Shown here: piece by piece, positions 8,714 through 17,748 of the stretch
Layout: each line of letters opens with the position of its first letter
Position numbering within the stretch: the stretch's first letter is position 1
DNA from: Flavobacterium sp. NKUCC04_CG
GTDB taxonomy: Bacteria > Bacteroidota > Bacteroidia > Flavobacteriales > Flavobacteriaceae
Length of the DNA: 64,000 bases
Direction: 5' to 3'
Assembly (NCBI RefSeq): GCF_019345525.1
Contig: NZ_JAHKRA010000001.1
Location: forward strand, 124,001-188,000
Notes under the pieces: generated by a model
What the model was told of the DNA's origin: nothing
The model's database searches: none
The model's input: only the letters and a program-made list of their open reading frames with translations
Translations under genes and position numbers: made by a program

Positions 8714-9940
8714 ATGTCGAGGAAATCAAAACCCACGTGGAAACAACGTGCGAAAAAAATACTGGGTCAACTTCACTTATGGCTGGGATTACTCTCTGGA
8801 ATTATTGTATTTATTGTATCCATAACCGGAGCTATTTACGTTTTTAATGAAGATATCACACATTTTACCAGAAGTCATGTTATTTATCATGGCGAGCAAA
8901 GCATCGAAAATAAAAAACCGCTACCTGTATATGAGTTGCAACGTATCGTCAACGATTATGTTCAAGAGGAAATATCGTCAGATGATGTCACTATACCCAT
9001 TGATAAAAATCAATCTTATCAATTTGGTTTTAACAAAACCAATCGCAAGGGCTGGAATTATTTCGACACTTATTTAATTTACAAAAATGCTTATGTCAAT
9101 CAATATACCGGTGAAGTACTAGGAGTTTATAACATTCGAGAAAACATTTTCTTTTTTACGATGATACTACACCGCTCCTTGTTGCTTAATGCGGGAATTG
9201 GAAGCTTAATCGTAGGAATCGCAACAATCATTTTTACGCTGATGTTGATTACAGGTATAGTATTGTGGTGGCCGAAAAATAAAAAGGCTGCCAAACAACG
9301 GATTTGGTTTCGCTGGAAAAACATCAAAGGGTGGAAGCGAAAAAACTATGATTTACACAATATACTCGGATTTTATGCATCGCTTATAGCCATGATTGTA
9401 GCCCTTACAGGTTTGTGTTTATCGTTCCGCATTTTAACTAGCGGCATTTATATGTTGCTCTCAGGAGGCACCGGAGATTACCCCAATTTTGATCAGTATA
9501 AAACCACCGCTCCGGAATCGGTAGAAACACTACAGACCATCGAAGAAATTATAGAAAAAGTACGCTATTATTATCCCGATGCCGCTTCCTTCGGATTAGA
9601 TTTAGAGGATCATTCTCAAGGCGATCACCATCACGATAATTTAAGTATTTATGTAAAGAACTCCCCATTTACTTATTATGACAATCACTTATTGATATTT
9701 GATGAGCATTCGGGAGACTTATTGTTTAATAGACCCTACCAAGACCAAACGTTGGCCGAAAAAGTAGTCGGCGCCAATTACGACATACATGTTGGTGGTA
9801 TACTCGGCTTTGGCGGTAAACTGCTGGCGTTTGTATCGAGCCTTATTTGTGCCTCATTGCCGATTACCGGATTTCTAGTCTGGTGGGGTAGAAAAAAGAA
9901 AAAAAGAAAGACAATTACAACACAGTATCATGAAAAATAG
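8714..9940 (+). CDS. PepSY-associated TM protein (siderophore reductase-like)
   Basis: A 408-residue inner-membrane protein of the PepSY-TM family (PiuB/FoxB/XusC-like). Four helices are visible, at about 22-44, 158-186, 216-238 and 366-391, separated by periplasmic PepSY-like regions. The histidines His21, His153, His215 and His359 sit at or in the helices, as in family members that bind haem and reduce ferric siderophores. A His-rich loop (DHSQGDHHHD, 299-308) is unusual and could bind metal. The tail is strongly basic. The gene follows the esterase by 13 bp and overlaps the receptor start by 11 bp, so the three are co-translated. The likely role is to reduce and release iron from an imported siderophore; this rests on the family and on context. 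Confidence 0.88.
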   Translation: MSRKSKPTWKQRAKKILGQLHLWLGLLSGIIVFIVSITGAIYVFNEDITHFTRSHVIYHGEQSIENKKPLPVYELQRIVNDYVQEEISSDDVTIPIDKNQSYQFGFNKTNRKGWNYFDTYLIYKNAYVNQYTGEVLGVYNIRENIFFFTMILHRSLLLNAGIGSLIVGIATIIFTLMLITGIVLWWPKNKKAAKQRIWFRWKNIKGWKRKNYDLHNILGFYASLIAMIVALTGLCLSFRILTSGIYMLLSGGTGDYPNFDQYKTTAPESVETLQTIEEIIEKVRYYYPDAASFGLDLEDHSQGDHHHDNLSIYVKNSPFTYYDNHLLIFDEHSGDLLFNRPYQDQTLAEKVVGANYDIHVGGILGFGGKLLAFVSSLICASLPITGFLVWWGRKKKKRKTITTQYHEK

Positions 9941-12059
9941 ATTTATAGTTGCCTTAACGCTTTTGACTGTCTGTAGCTATGGTCAAACAGAAGCGCAAAT
10001 AGACAGTATTTTAGCCATACATAACATACAATTGGGCGAAGTGCTCATTACCGCAAAGAAACCGCTGTTTAGCCAAAAATCGGATAAGATGATTTTTAAT
10101 GTTGAAAACAGTGTTTTATCTGAAGGAAGTAATGTGCTCGATTTGTTGGCCCGTGCGCCCGGAGTCGTTGTCGGACAAGATGGCGACATATCGCTACGCG
10201 GTAAAAGCGGTGTGAGTGTGATGATTAATGGTAAGATGACCTACCTCTCTCAGAAAGATTTGGCCAATATGCTCAAATCCACCACATCGGGTGCCGTAAA
10301 ACACATCGAAGTAATCACCAATCCTTCGGCAAAATACGATGCTGCTGGTAATGCCGGTATTGTGAATATCGTTTTAAAAACGGCACAACTAGAAGGGCTT
10401 AATGGTACGATATTCACCAATTATGGCCGTGGTCGTAAAAACAGAACCAACTCGGGATTTAGTTTAAATTATTCCAAAGCGCGTGTGAACGTGTTTGGAG
10501 ATTACAGTTATACTTTTAGAGGAGAAGAGGAGCGCAAAACTTTTAAACAAGATTTTTACAACCCAGCGCAACCTTCAATTCTAGAGCGACATACTTTACA
10601 GCGCAATACTACCGATGAACCGTTAACATCAAACAATTTTAAATTTGGTGCGGACTACGCTTTAAGCACCAATAGCCAGATCGGCTTTTTAGTCGATGCG
10701 AAACTCGGTCGCTATGAAGATCGAGTAGGTGGTAGAAACAGCCTATATAACGGAAAACAACTATTACTAACCGATGCTTTAACCCGAAATCACAATAAAG
10801 AATCTTGGAATGACCTTACATACAGTATCAACGGTAGGCATCAATTTAATGAAAAAGGGCTGTTGTTGAATTTCGATATTCAATACAAGAACAACAGCTT
10901 TAATTCAAATCAACTTCAACAGGCCAACTATTTACAAATCGACCCCGAATCGACTGTAGAGTTGCGAGATAGACGGGGTCAAATCCCGTCTTCCTTAGAG
11001 GTTTGGGATGCTACCGTTGATTTGGTTGTTCCGTGGAATGCCAAAAACAATTTGGAGTTGGGCTGGAAATCAAGTATCAAATCTAATGATAATCCTTCTA
11101 CATACGAATTTCAAGAAAGCGACCATTGGGTTATTGACCCAAGCGCAACCAATCACTTCGTATTTAAAGAGCAAATCCACGCCGGTTACGCCAATTATAA
11201 ATTTCAGGGTTCCCGGTTTCATTTTCAAGCTGGCCTACGAATGGAATACACCACTATCGATGGTGAACAGCGCATTTCCAATCTGAAGAATACGGATGAT
11301 TATATAAAATTCTTTCCTAGCCTATCCATGAAATACGAACTTAACGACCAAAATGCCTTTCATACTTCTTATAGCAAAAGAATTAATCGTCCCAGTCACT
11401 TTGATTTGAATCCGTTTCGATTTTATGATGATCCTTTTAATTATTGGTATGGAAACTCCGATTTAATTCCGGAAATAACGCATTCCGTAGAACTGGGATA
11501 CAGCTGGAGAAACTGGCTTATGAGTTCTCTGTATTTTAGTCAAACCAACAATGTAATGACCGAAGTTTTCGATTACGATTCCCTAACCAATACCACCGCT
11601 TCGACTCAAAAGAACTTAGACCATTCGTATAATTACGGTATCAATATAACCAGCTCTGTGAACTTATTTTCCTGGTGGTCTATGAGTAATTTATTTAATG
11701 TTTTTGAAAACCGTTACCGCGGAAATTATAAGGATATGACTATAGATACCAACAAGGCTACTTTTACTCTAAGTTCGCAAAATGCCTTTCAAATAGCAAC
11801 AGGTTTTCAAGCAGAAGCCAACGGTCAATATCATGCGAAATCCAATATTGGACTCTATGAAAGAGCCGCATATTTTGATTTAACTCTCGGTTTATCCAAG
11901 CAAATTTTAAATGAGAAAGGCAGTATAAAACTGTCGCTAACCGATGTTTTAAGAACGCGTAATTACGAGGTTATTTCCCATATGCCTAGCTCAACCATTA
12001 GCAAAAATTACAGCTTAGATAGCCGAATTGCAACCCTGTCTTTTACCTATAAGATATAA
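9930..12059 (+). CDS. TonB-dependent outer-membrane receptor (OMP beta-barrel family)
   Basis: A 709-residue outer-membrane protein: signal peptide to about residue 19, plug domain at about 36-150 (SNVLDLLARAPGVVV, then ISLRGKSGVSVMINGK and NPSAKYDAAGNAGIVNIVLK), then a barrel ending in FTYKI. The plug matches the Bacteroidota 'outer membrane beta-barrel' group in which the plug follows the signal peptide directly, here without a carboxypeptidase-like domain. It is the last gene of the esterase/PepSY operon, its start overlaps the previous stop, and it ends in a good terminator. The presumed substrate is a ferric siderophore, but the sequence alone does not identify it. Confidence 0.92.
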   Translation: MKNRFIVALTLLTVCSYGQTEAQIDSILAIHNIQLGEVLITAKKPLFSQKSDKMIFNVENSVLSEGSNVLDLLARAPGVVVGQDGDISLRGKSGVSVMINGKMTYLSQKDLANMLKSTTSGAVKHIEVITNPSAKYDAAGNAGIVNIVLKTAQLEGLNGTIFTNYGRGRKNRTNSGFSLNYSKARVNVFGDYSYTFRGEEERKTFKQDFYNPAQPSILERHTLQRNTTDEPLTSNNFKFGADYALSTNSQIGFLVDAKLGRYEDRVGGRNSLYNGKQLLLTDALTRNHNKESWNDLTYSINGRHQFNEKGLLLNFDIQYKNNSFNSNQLQQANYLQIDPESTVELRDRRGQIPSSLEVWDATVDLVVPWNAKNNLELGWKSSIKSNDNPSTYEFQESDHWVIDPSATNHFVFKEQIHAGYANYKFQGSRFHFQAGLRMEYTTIDGEQRISNLKNTDDYIKFFPSLSMKYELNDQNAFHTSYSKRINRPSHFDLNPFRFYDDPFNYWYGNSDLIPEITHSVELGYSWRNWLMSSLYFSQTNNVMTEVFDYDSLTNTTASTQKNLDHSYNYGINITSSVNLFSWWSMSNLFNVFENRYRGNYKDMTIDTNKATFTLSSQNAFQIATGFQAEANGQYHAKSNIGLYERAAYFDLTLGLSKQILNEKGSIKLSLTDVLRTRNYEVISHMPSSTISKNYSLDSRIATLSFTYKI

Positions 12060-12093
12060 AGTACAATTCGATTTTTGAAACTGTACTACTCCT

Positions 12094-12117
12094 GCGAGGT
12101 CTATTTATAGGTCTCGC
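12094..12117 (+). terminator. intrinsic terminator of the rightward siderophore operon
   Basis: GCGAGGTCTA pairs with TAGGTCTCGC as 11 pairs including two G-T wobbles, with a 2-4 nt apex, and is followed by seven Ts (12118-12124). It lies 35 bp after the receptor stop. Confidence 0.9.
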
Positions 12118-12160
12118 TTTTTTTGGCTAAAGATTAAAAAATGCGGTAAAGTCAGCACTT

Positions 12161-12273
12161 TACAAATAAGATACAAACACTATACAAACACAGCACAACT
12201 AAAAACCGGTATATTAAATATCTAATAAAAATGATACAAACCGCTTACAAAGACAGTACAAATATCATACAAA
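12161..12273. repeat. TACAAA hexamers with an exact 11-bp period, two blocks
   Basis: TACAAA starts at 12161, 12172 and 12183, then at 12235, 12246, 12257 and 12268. Within each block the step is exactly 11 bp, with an unrelated 5-bp spacer between hexamers. A degenerate copy, CACAAC, sits at 12194, again 11 bp on. The second block begins 52 bp after 12183, slightly out of phase. On the other strand it reads TTTGTA-N5 repeated. The regular 11-bp step puts every copy on nearly the same face of the helix, which suggests cooperative binding of a protein. No known site of this form comes to mind. Confidence 0.85.
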
Positions 12274-12460
12274 GGCCTCAATACTACGCTTGTGTGATAC
12301 GAACCCGTAGGTATAGCAACAGCCGTTTGTCAAACACAGCAAATCAGGCGTAAAAAAGAGGCTATTTCCTAATTCGAGGCGCCGCTGTTTTTACCGTATT
12401 TTCACTTAAAAACGGATATGTACTTGGTTTTAACGGTTTAATTATAATCGTAAAAAACGA

Positions 12461-12487
12461 AGAGGCTACCCTTTTGAGATAGCCTCT
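12461..12487 (-). terminator. intrinsic terminator of the leftward XusB/receptor operon
   Basis: AGAGGCTA (12461-12468) pairs with TAGCCTCT (12480-12487). Read leftward, the stem is followed by CG and a run of six Ts. It lies about 32 bp beyond the receptor stop at 12520. Confidence 0.85.
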
Positions 12488-12519
12488 TTATTAAAATAAA
12501 AATACTTTTTTGGACAAAC

Positions 12520-14904
12520 TTAGAAGAAATAGCGAACTTTTCCCGAGAAACTTCGACCGGGTTTTTGCAAGCTAAAATTGTCGTAAACCAATTTATCCCA
12601 GAGGTTCCGGCATTCAAAAGTAAATTGAAATTTTTCTTTTTTACCCAAGGTATAGGCAGCCATAAAATCGTGTGTAATCTGTTCTGGAATAAGTCTTTTT
12701 CCGTTGTTTTTATCTCCTTGACTCGGCCATAACAAATAAAACTCATGGATATACATCATGGAATATCCAAAGGTCAAATTATCGTCTTTCCCCGTCCATA
12801 AGTCCTTTAAGGTATAAGAGGCATCTAGATTTCCGTAAAGATAAGGTACGTTGGGCAAACGGTCTTTATACACTATGCTTTGTACCCCTTCAACATATTT
12901 AGTATTGTTTAGCATTTTTTGGTAGGTACCGTTAATGCCGATAGAAAATTGATCTTTATACAAATACCTCCACTCCGCTTCAATACCATAATTTTTGACA
13001 GCAGCTAAATTTTCAGACATTTGATAGTTCTCTTTAAAATCCAGTTTTTGTCGGATAAAATCTTTAGAATCTCTATAAAAAAGGTTGGTATCAAAAATCA
13101 CTCGGTTATGGGAAAAAGGCCATTGAAAATTAAATCCTAAATTATAATTTTCGCTCACTTCAGGTCTTAGATTGACATCGCCAATAATGTTGATCATATC
13201 TCCAAAAATCTCACTATTATCCGGAAGTCTGATTGCTTTTTCAAATGAGGCTTTCAATTGAAAATTGTCGTGAATAAAGTAAGAAGCCGTTAAACCATAC
13301 CCATATTCGTCATACTTTTTTTCAAATTCTTGATAAGCGATGTCACCCCATTTTCCACTAGGATTATAGGATTGACTGTATTTATTAATTTGATTGTAGT
13401 ATTTGACAAATGCCGAGGCGCTCCAAGTATTGTTCGGAGTAAATTGATAGCCCAAGCCCGAGATGTTTTTTGTTGTTTTTGCCGGTTGTTCGTATTTCTG
13501 CGCTTCGGGAAACAGCTCATCACTACCCTTTCTATTGAATAAATTAATGGTGTTACTCAAGGAGATTCCATGGTGTTCCTTCCATTGGTAGTTTAACGAG
13601 GAAGACAGCATACCGTTGTTGTTTTTGAATTTATACATCGAATAATCCCTTTCACCGCCTTTTTTCTTATTTTGCAACTGGTAATCGATATAGTCACCCG
13701 TCCAGCCATATCTTCTGTATAGGGTATCTATATTTTGTTCCGTTCCCAAATTGTAATTTGCATTGACATTAAAATCCAATCCAGCGATTATGAAATCCTT
13801 TTTTTGATATACAAAAGTTGGCATCACAATATTCCCTCGATGATGCAAGCCTCCAAAAATTGTTTCCATACGAGCTCCGGTTTGGATTTCCTTATAACTT
13901 TGCCCCAATGTAATTCCAAACGCGAGTTTATCGGCAAACTTTTTATTGACAAAACCAATTTGACCAATAAAAGTCTCGTTGTGATACTGATCGTGAAAAC
14001 GCTTTAATTTTTTATTCTTTTCAATCAGTTTTCCCGAATTCAAATCGTATAAATCGACTTGAACCTTATAATCATTATCGGAAAAATTTTGGAAGGCATT
14101 GATTTGAGTAAAAAACCCATTATCCGTTGCATAAATAAAATTAACATTAGAACGGTGTGTATTGAAGGATCCATAGGAGTAGGACATGTCCAAGCTGGTT
14201 TTGCTAAAATTATTGGTGATAATGTTAATCGCTCCCCCTAAGGCATCGGAACCCAAACCAACCGGAACAACTCCTTTGTAAATCTCGATTCGTTTGGCCA
14301 AATTAATCGGAATATTATTAAGTTGAAAAGCCGAACCGAAATTATCCATTGGGATTCCATCTAAAAAAAACTTGATTTGATTACCTCCATAACCGTTAAG
14401 TGCGAAATTCATTGTGGACCCCACTCCGCCACTTTCTCTTACGCGCATACCCGATACTTTGTTCAGCGCATGCCCAATATCCATGGTGGTATTATGCAAC
14501 TTGACAGCATCGACAACAGCAACATTAAAGGCTTTTTCCTTGACCTGTTGAATTTGATCTTTGGCCGTTATATTAATTTCTGAAAGCGTACTTACTTTGC
14601 TTTCCAAACGAATAGCCAAGACCACACTTACATTTTTAAGGCTGATTTTTTCAGAATAAGTTTCATAACCGATGTCATTTACATCCAACGTATAATCGCC
14701 ATTTTTCACATTATTAAAACTGTATTCTCCTTTACTGTTGGTTTCAGAAAATTTATTGGTTTCTCTTAAAACAACCATAACTTTAGATACAGCAACCCCA
14801 TCTTGATCGCTAACCTTGCCCGAAATCTTTATGAATTCCTGCGCAAAACTCGTTTGGATTGCCACTAAAAGCAAAAAGACAATCCACTTCATCTGTTTTT
14901 TCAT
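12520..14904 (-). CDS. TonB-dependent receptor with carboxypeptidase-regulatory-like domain (XusA-like)
   Basis: A 794-residue outer-membrane receptor. The start chosen is ATG 14904, which begins a normal signal peptide (MKKQMKWIVFLLL, ending TSFAQ). A longer in-frame start at 14955 adds 17 residues that do not resemble one. Domains in order: carboxypeptidase-D regulatory-like beta-sandwich (about 25-105, ISGKVSDQDGVAV), plug (about 120-230, DAVKLHNTTMDIGHALNKVSGMRV, then GGNQIKFFLDGIPM), and a barrel ending in KVRYFF with the terminal Phe that outer-membrane barrels favour. It follows the DUF4374 lipoprotein by 84 bp on the same strand, the arrangement of XusB and XusA in Bacteroides xenosiderophore uptake. 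The substrate is inferred to be a ferric siderophore. Confidence 0.9.
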   Translation of the reverse strand: MKKQMKWIVFLLLVAIQTSFAQEFIKISGKVSDQDGVAVSKVMVVLRETNKFSETNSKGEYSFNNVKNGDYTLDVNDIGYETYSEKISLKNVSVVLAIRLESKVSTLSEINITAKDQIQQVKEKAFNVAVVDAVKLHNTTMDIGHALNKVSGMRVRESGGVGSTMNFALNGYGGNQIKFFLDGIPMDNFGSAFQLNNIPINLAKRIEIYKGVVPVGLGSDALGGAINIITNNFSKTSLDMSYSYGSFNTHRSNVNFIYATDNGFFTQINAFQNFSDNDYKVQVDLYDLNSGKLIEKNKKLKRFHDQYHNETFIGQIGFVNKKFADKLAFGITLGQSYKEIQTGARMETIFGGLHHRGNIVMPTFVYQKKDFIIAGLDFNVNANYNLGTEQNIDTLYRRYGWTGDYIDYQLQNKKKGGERDYSMYKFKNNNGMLSSSLNYQWKEHHGISLSNTINLFNRKGSDELFPEAQKYEQPAKTTKNISGLGYQFTPNNTWSASAFVKYYNQINKYSQSYNPSGKWGDIAYQEFEKKYDEYGYGLTASYFIHDNFQLKASFEKAIRLPDNSEIFGDMINIIGDVNLRPEVSENYNLGFNFQWPFSHNRVIFDTNLFYRDSKDFIRQKLDFKENYQMSENLAAVKNYGIEAEWRYLYKDQFSIGINGTYQKMLNNTKYVEGVQSIVYKDRLPNVPYLYGNLDASYTLKDLWTGKDDNLTFGYSMMYIHEFYLLWPSQGDKNNGKRLIPEQITHDFMAAYTLGKKEKFQFTFECRNLWDKLVYDNFSLQKPGRSFSGKVRYFF

Positions 14905-14988
14905 CCTGATTTTTTTTAGTCTATTGGTGTGAAACTTAAAAACAAAACAACTCACAGTGGAGTTGTTTTGTTTAATAAAATCTATAAA

Positions 14989-16227
14989 TTACTCCGCAGA
15001 TACTTTTGAAATAGCGGTAATTCTACCACCTTCTACTTTCAGTCCTCTGGTAGCAGTTGCAGCTACAGCATCAAATTTATATACATAGGCACCCTCTGGT
15101 GCATTGATACCCACATATACCGTTTTACCGTCCATTGGAGCATAATCACCTTTAGTCGCAAAACCGCTGTCTTTTAAATTTGACGGTAAGCCAGTCACCC
15201 ATTGGAAGGTTTTGTTGTAAACATTAATAGCCGCAAATTTGATTTCATCATTATTGGAAGCCTTGTCGTTAATCATTCTTGCAATAAAGTTACCGTTACC
15301 TGCATATTTGAAATCAACTATATATGCACCACCTGAAACCTGTTCTAAATTAAAAAAGTAGTTTTTGTCAAAATCTATGGATTTCCCATCAATTTTTACG
15401 ATAGCAGAAGGTTTTGTAGTCAACAACTGGTCTTGATCTCCTTTGACATTGGCAGAAGAAAATCCATAAGCATCTCCTTTCTCGTCACGCACCAAACCGT
15501 TTAAGTAATATCCGCCTAAATAGCTGGTTCTATCGTCTGTTATCACTTTCTCTAAGGTCATGCTCGGATAAGAATATACTGCAGCCCAGGTCGTATTTGG
15601 AAAAGAAGTTCCCCAAACATCACCACCAGCAACGCCGCGAATACTCATATACGGAGCAATTAATTTATTTCCTACTAAGGTAAAACCAGTGAAATGTGCA
15701 CGCTCTCCGTTATTCGCTAGTTGTACTATATCTATAGCACCACTATTGACAATTTCATTCTTTTCTGTACTCACATTAAACCATCGCGCTTCTGTCTGCC
15801 CTGATCGAGGCACTTTACACAACATAATATCGCCACCAATTTCCGAAATCACCTGTACGGTTTCCGTTACAAAATCATTGGTTTTAGTCAATTTACCACT
15901 GGTACTTAAACCATATGTAGTTACAGCTCCTGGTCCGCCTTGCCCGTATAACATACTGTAAAACTTGTTTTTTACCGTTAAGTAATAACGATAACCATCT
16001 TGTTCAATTCCGTTGCCCGAAGTCGTGATACTACCGCTTTCTAAACTTTCAGCCGTCAATAAATAATCGGCTGTATCCGAGAACTCAACCGGTACAGCGG
16101 CAATTACATACCTTTCCTCTCCCTTTTCAATTGGAATTACTAGATTACTATCGTCACTTTTATCACAAGATGTCGTAATTACTCCCATCAAAAGCATCGC
16201 AAATACACTGAATTTAATTCTTTTCAT
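14989..16227 (-). CDS. DUF4374 surface lipoprotein (XusB-like)
   Basis: A 412-residue lipoprotein: a short signal peptide ends in ITTSC with the lipidated Cys at residue 21. The next residues, DKSDD, are acidic with a Lys, like the lipoprotein export signal that sends Flavobacteriia lipoproteins to the cell surface. The rest is beta-rich with repeated aromatic/Gly strands (GTSFPNTTWAAVYSYPSM; DKNYFFNLEQVSGG) and fits the DUF4374 family, thought to be beta-propeller-like. To my knowledge XusB of Bacteroides thetaiotaomicron, a surface siderophore-binding lipoprotein partnered with receptor XusA, belongs to this family. The gene precedes an XusA-like receptor in an operon. Its role as a siderophore-capturing partner is inference from family and context. 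Confidence 0.82.
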   Translation of the reverse strand: MKRIKFSVFAMLLMGVITTSCDKSDDSNLVIPIEKGEERYVIAAVPVEFSDTADYLLTAESLESGSITTSGNGIEQDGYRYYLTVKNKFYSMLYGQGGPGAVTTYGLSTSGKLTKTNDFVTETVQVISEIGGDIMLCKVPRSGQTEARWFNVSTEKNEIVNSGAIDIVQLANNGERAHFTGFTLVGNKLIAPYMSIRGVAGGDVWGTSFPNTTWAAVYSYPSMTLEKVITDDRTSYLGGYYLNGLVRDEKGDAYGFSSANVKGDQDQLLTTKPSAIVKIDGKSIDFDKNYFFNLEQVSGGAYIVDFKYAGNGNFIARMINDKASNNDEIKFAAINVYNKTFQWVTGLPSNLKDSGFATKGDYAPMDGKTVYVGINAPEGAYVYKFDAVAATATRGLKVEGGRITAISKVSAE

Positions 16228-16680
16228 TTGTTTTATGTTTATTTAGACTTAATTTTAATAGTGCAAAACTATTAGTTAAAAATCGCAAAACATAATTTTT
16301 TACTCATTTTATTTTAAATAAGTCTTAATAAGAATATAAATAGATATTTGCCTTTTTAACTACTTATTTTACAATGACAAATAGTGGGTTTATGTCGGAA
16401 AATCACAACAATTAAGAAAAACTAAAAATTCAAAAAAACTTAGCCTCAAACTATAAAACACATTAAAAAAACACAGCTCATTATAAATGTGGTAGTTATA
16501 AGTCATTTTCAATTTTAATAATCATAACTTCAAAATGCGTTTTATAAAAAAAAACTGTCTTTGATTACAAACTAGAAATTAATTACTACATTTATATATA
16601 ATGAACGATTTATTTATCTCTAAACCTCTTATAATTAAAAACTATTTTAGGCGTTAACATATCAAATTCAACAAAAAAAC
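16228..16680. other. 453-bp divergent intergenic region
   Basis: AT-rich spacer between the XusB-like operon (leftward) and the FabH-like gene (rightward). It holds the palindromic promoter at 16256-16274. For the rightward gene the best candidate is TACATTTA at 16587-16594 (one mismatch to TAnnTTTG), with TTTG at 16560-16563, 23 bp upstream. No ORF or RNA gene is seen in the rest. Confidence 0.6.
16256..16274. promoter_or_regulatory. 7-5-7 palindrome overlapping the -7 box of the XusB-like operon
   Basis: TAATAGT-GCAAA-ACTATTA is a perfect inverted repeat with 7-bp arms. On the minus strand it contains TAGTTTTG (16271-16264), a match to the TAnnTTTG -7 element, which predicts a transcript starting about 30 bp before the ATG at 16227. 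A palindrome lying on the promoter is the expected form of a repressor operator, for example an iron-responsive one. The regulator is unknown. Confidence 0.55.
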
Positions 16681-17739
16681 ATGAGCGTAAGAATAATTGG
16701 TTCGGGATGCTTTGTTCCCAAAAACGCGGTAACAAACAAAGATTTCGGAAAATTCGATTTTAGGGATGAACACGGAACTGTATTAAAGCACTCAAATGAA
16801 GTTATTGCTAGAAAACTTCAAGAGATTACAGGTATTGAAGAAAGACGTTATGTCGACGACGACAAACTGACTTCGGATATGGGCTTTTATGCGGCTCAAA
16901 AAGCGATTGAAACAGCGAATATTGACCCTGAAACTTTAGATTATATTATCTTTGCACATAATTTTGGCGATGTCAAAAAAGGGGCTATACAAACCGATTT
17001 ACTACCCACTTTAGCAGCAAGAGTAAAACACAATCTGCGAATTAAAAACGCAAGATGTGTGGCTTATGATGTTTTATTTGGATGTCCTGGTTGGCTGGAA
17101 GGATCGATTCAAGCAAAGGCTTTTATCGATGCTGGAATTGCCAAAAGATGTCTGGTTATCGGAGCAGAAACCCTATCTCGAGTGATTGATTTACACGATC
17201 GAGATTCGATGATTTATGCCGACGGTGCTGGTGCAACTATTTACGAATTTAGCGATGAAAAAGGCGGTATATTGGCTCATGAAACGGGTTCATTCACTTA
17301 TGATGAAGCCTTTTATTTATTCTTTGGAAAATCATACAATCCCGATTTAGATCCCGATACGCGTTATATAAAAATGCACGGCCGTAAAATCTATGAATTC
17401 GCTTTACAACAGGTTCCTCAAGCCATGAAAAGCTGTTTGGATAAAAGCGGCGTAGCCGTTGATGATGTCAAGAAAATCATCATACATCAAGCCAACGAAA
17501 AAATGGACGAAGCCATTGTTTCTCGATTTTACAAGCTATACAATAAAGAAGTTCCTAAAAACATCATGCCTATGAGTATTCATATGCTAGGCAATAGCAG
17601 TGTAGCTACCTTACCTACTCTATTTGATATGATTATGCGCAATGAAATGATCAATCATCAATTCAGTAAAGGCGATGTAATTCTCTTTGCTTCAGTTGGT
17701 GGCGGGATGAATATCAATTCCATGGTTTATCAGTTTTAA
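16681..17739 (+). CDS. 3-oxoacyl-ACP synthase III family protein (FabH-like)
   Basis: A 352-residue thiolase-fold condensing enzyme with the full Cys-His-Asn triad of FabH-type enzymes: Cys135 in LFGCPGW, His269 in IIIHQANEKM and Asn305 in MLGNSSVATLP. FabH enzymes start fatty-acid chains by condensing an acyl-CoA with malonyl-ACP. This copy is longer than typical FabH (about 315-330), with extra sequence around 204-232 and an unusual FVPKNAVTNKDF start, so it may be a paralogue with another acyl substrate. No acyl carrier protein or other lipid genes are adjacent. It is convergent with the flippase gene. It is not clearly the housekeeping fabH, so no symbol is given. Confidence 0.88.
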   Translation: MSVRIIGSGCFVPKNAVTNKDFGKFDFRDEHGTVLKHSNEVIARKLQEITGIEERRYVDDDKLTSDMGFYAAQKAIETANIDPETLDYIIFAHNFGDVKKGAIQTDLLPTLAARVKHNLRIKNARCVAYDVLFGCPGWLEGSIQAKAFIDAGIAKRCLVIGAETLSRVIDLHDRDSMIYADGAGATIYEFSDEKGGILAHETGSFTYDEAFYLFFGKSYNPDLDPDTRYIKMHGRKIYEFALQQVPQAMKSCLDKSGVAVDDVKKIIIHQANEKMDEAIVSRFYKLYNKEVPKNIMPMSIHMLGNSSVATLPTLFDMIMRNEMINHQFSKGDVILFASVGGGMNINSMVYQF

Positions 17740-17748
17740 ATAGTCTAC

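Larger units (their letters stand above)
12060..12519. other. 460-bp gap between convergent operons
   Basis: No ORF of convincing length or RNA gene is visible. The gap contains the rightward terminator (12094-12117), the phased TACAAA repeats (12161-12273), a plain stretch (12274-12460) in which I see nothing, and the leftward terminator (12461-12487). The repeats therefore lie between two terminators, where neither operon should normally be transcribed. Confidence 0.8.

Noticed and set aside
12161..12273. TACAAA/TTTGTA blocks as a series of -33/-7 promoters
   Set aside because: TTTG is present on the minus strand, but no copy is preceded by TA two bases upstream as TAnnTTTG needs, and the region lies between converging gene ends.
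12438..12746. Open frame of 102 codons antisense-frame to the end of the second TonB receptor
   Set aside because: It lies in another frame of a well-supported gene on the same strand, has no recognisable domain, and crosses the terminator.
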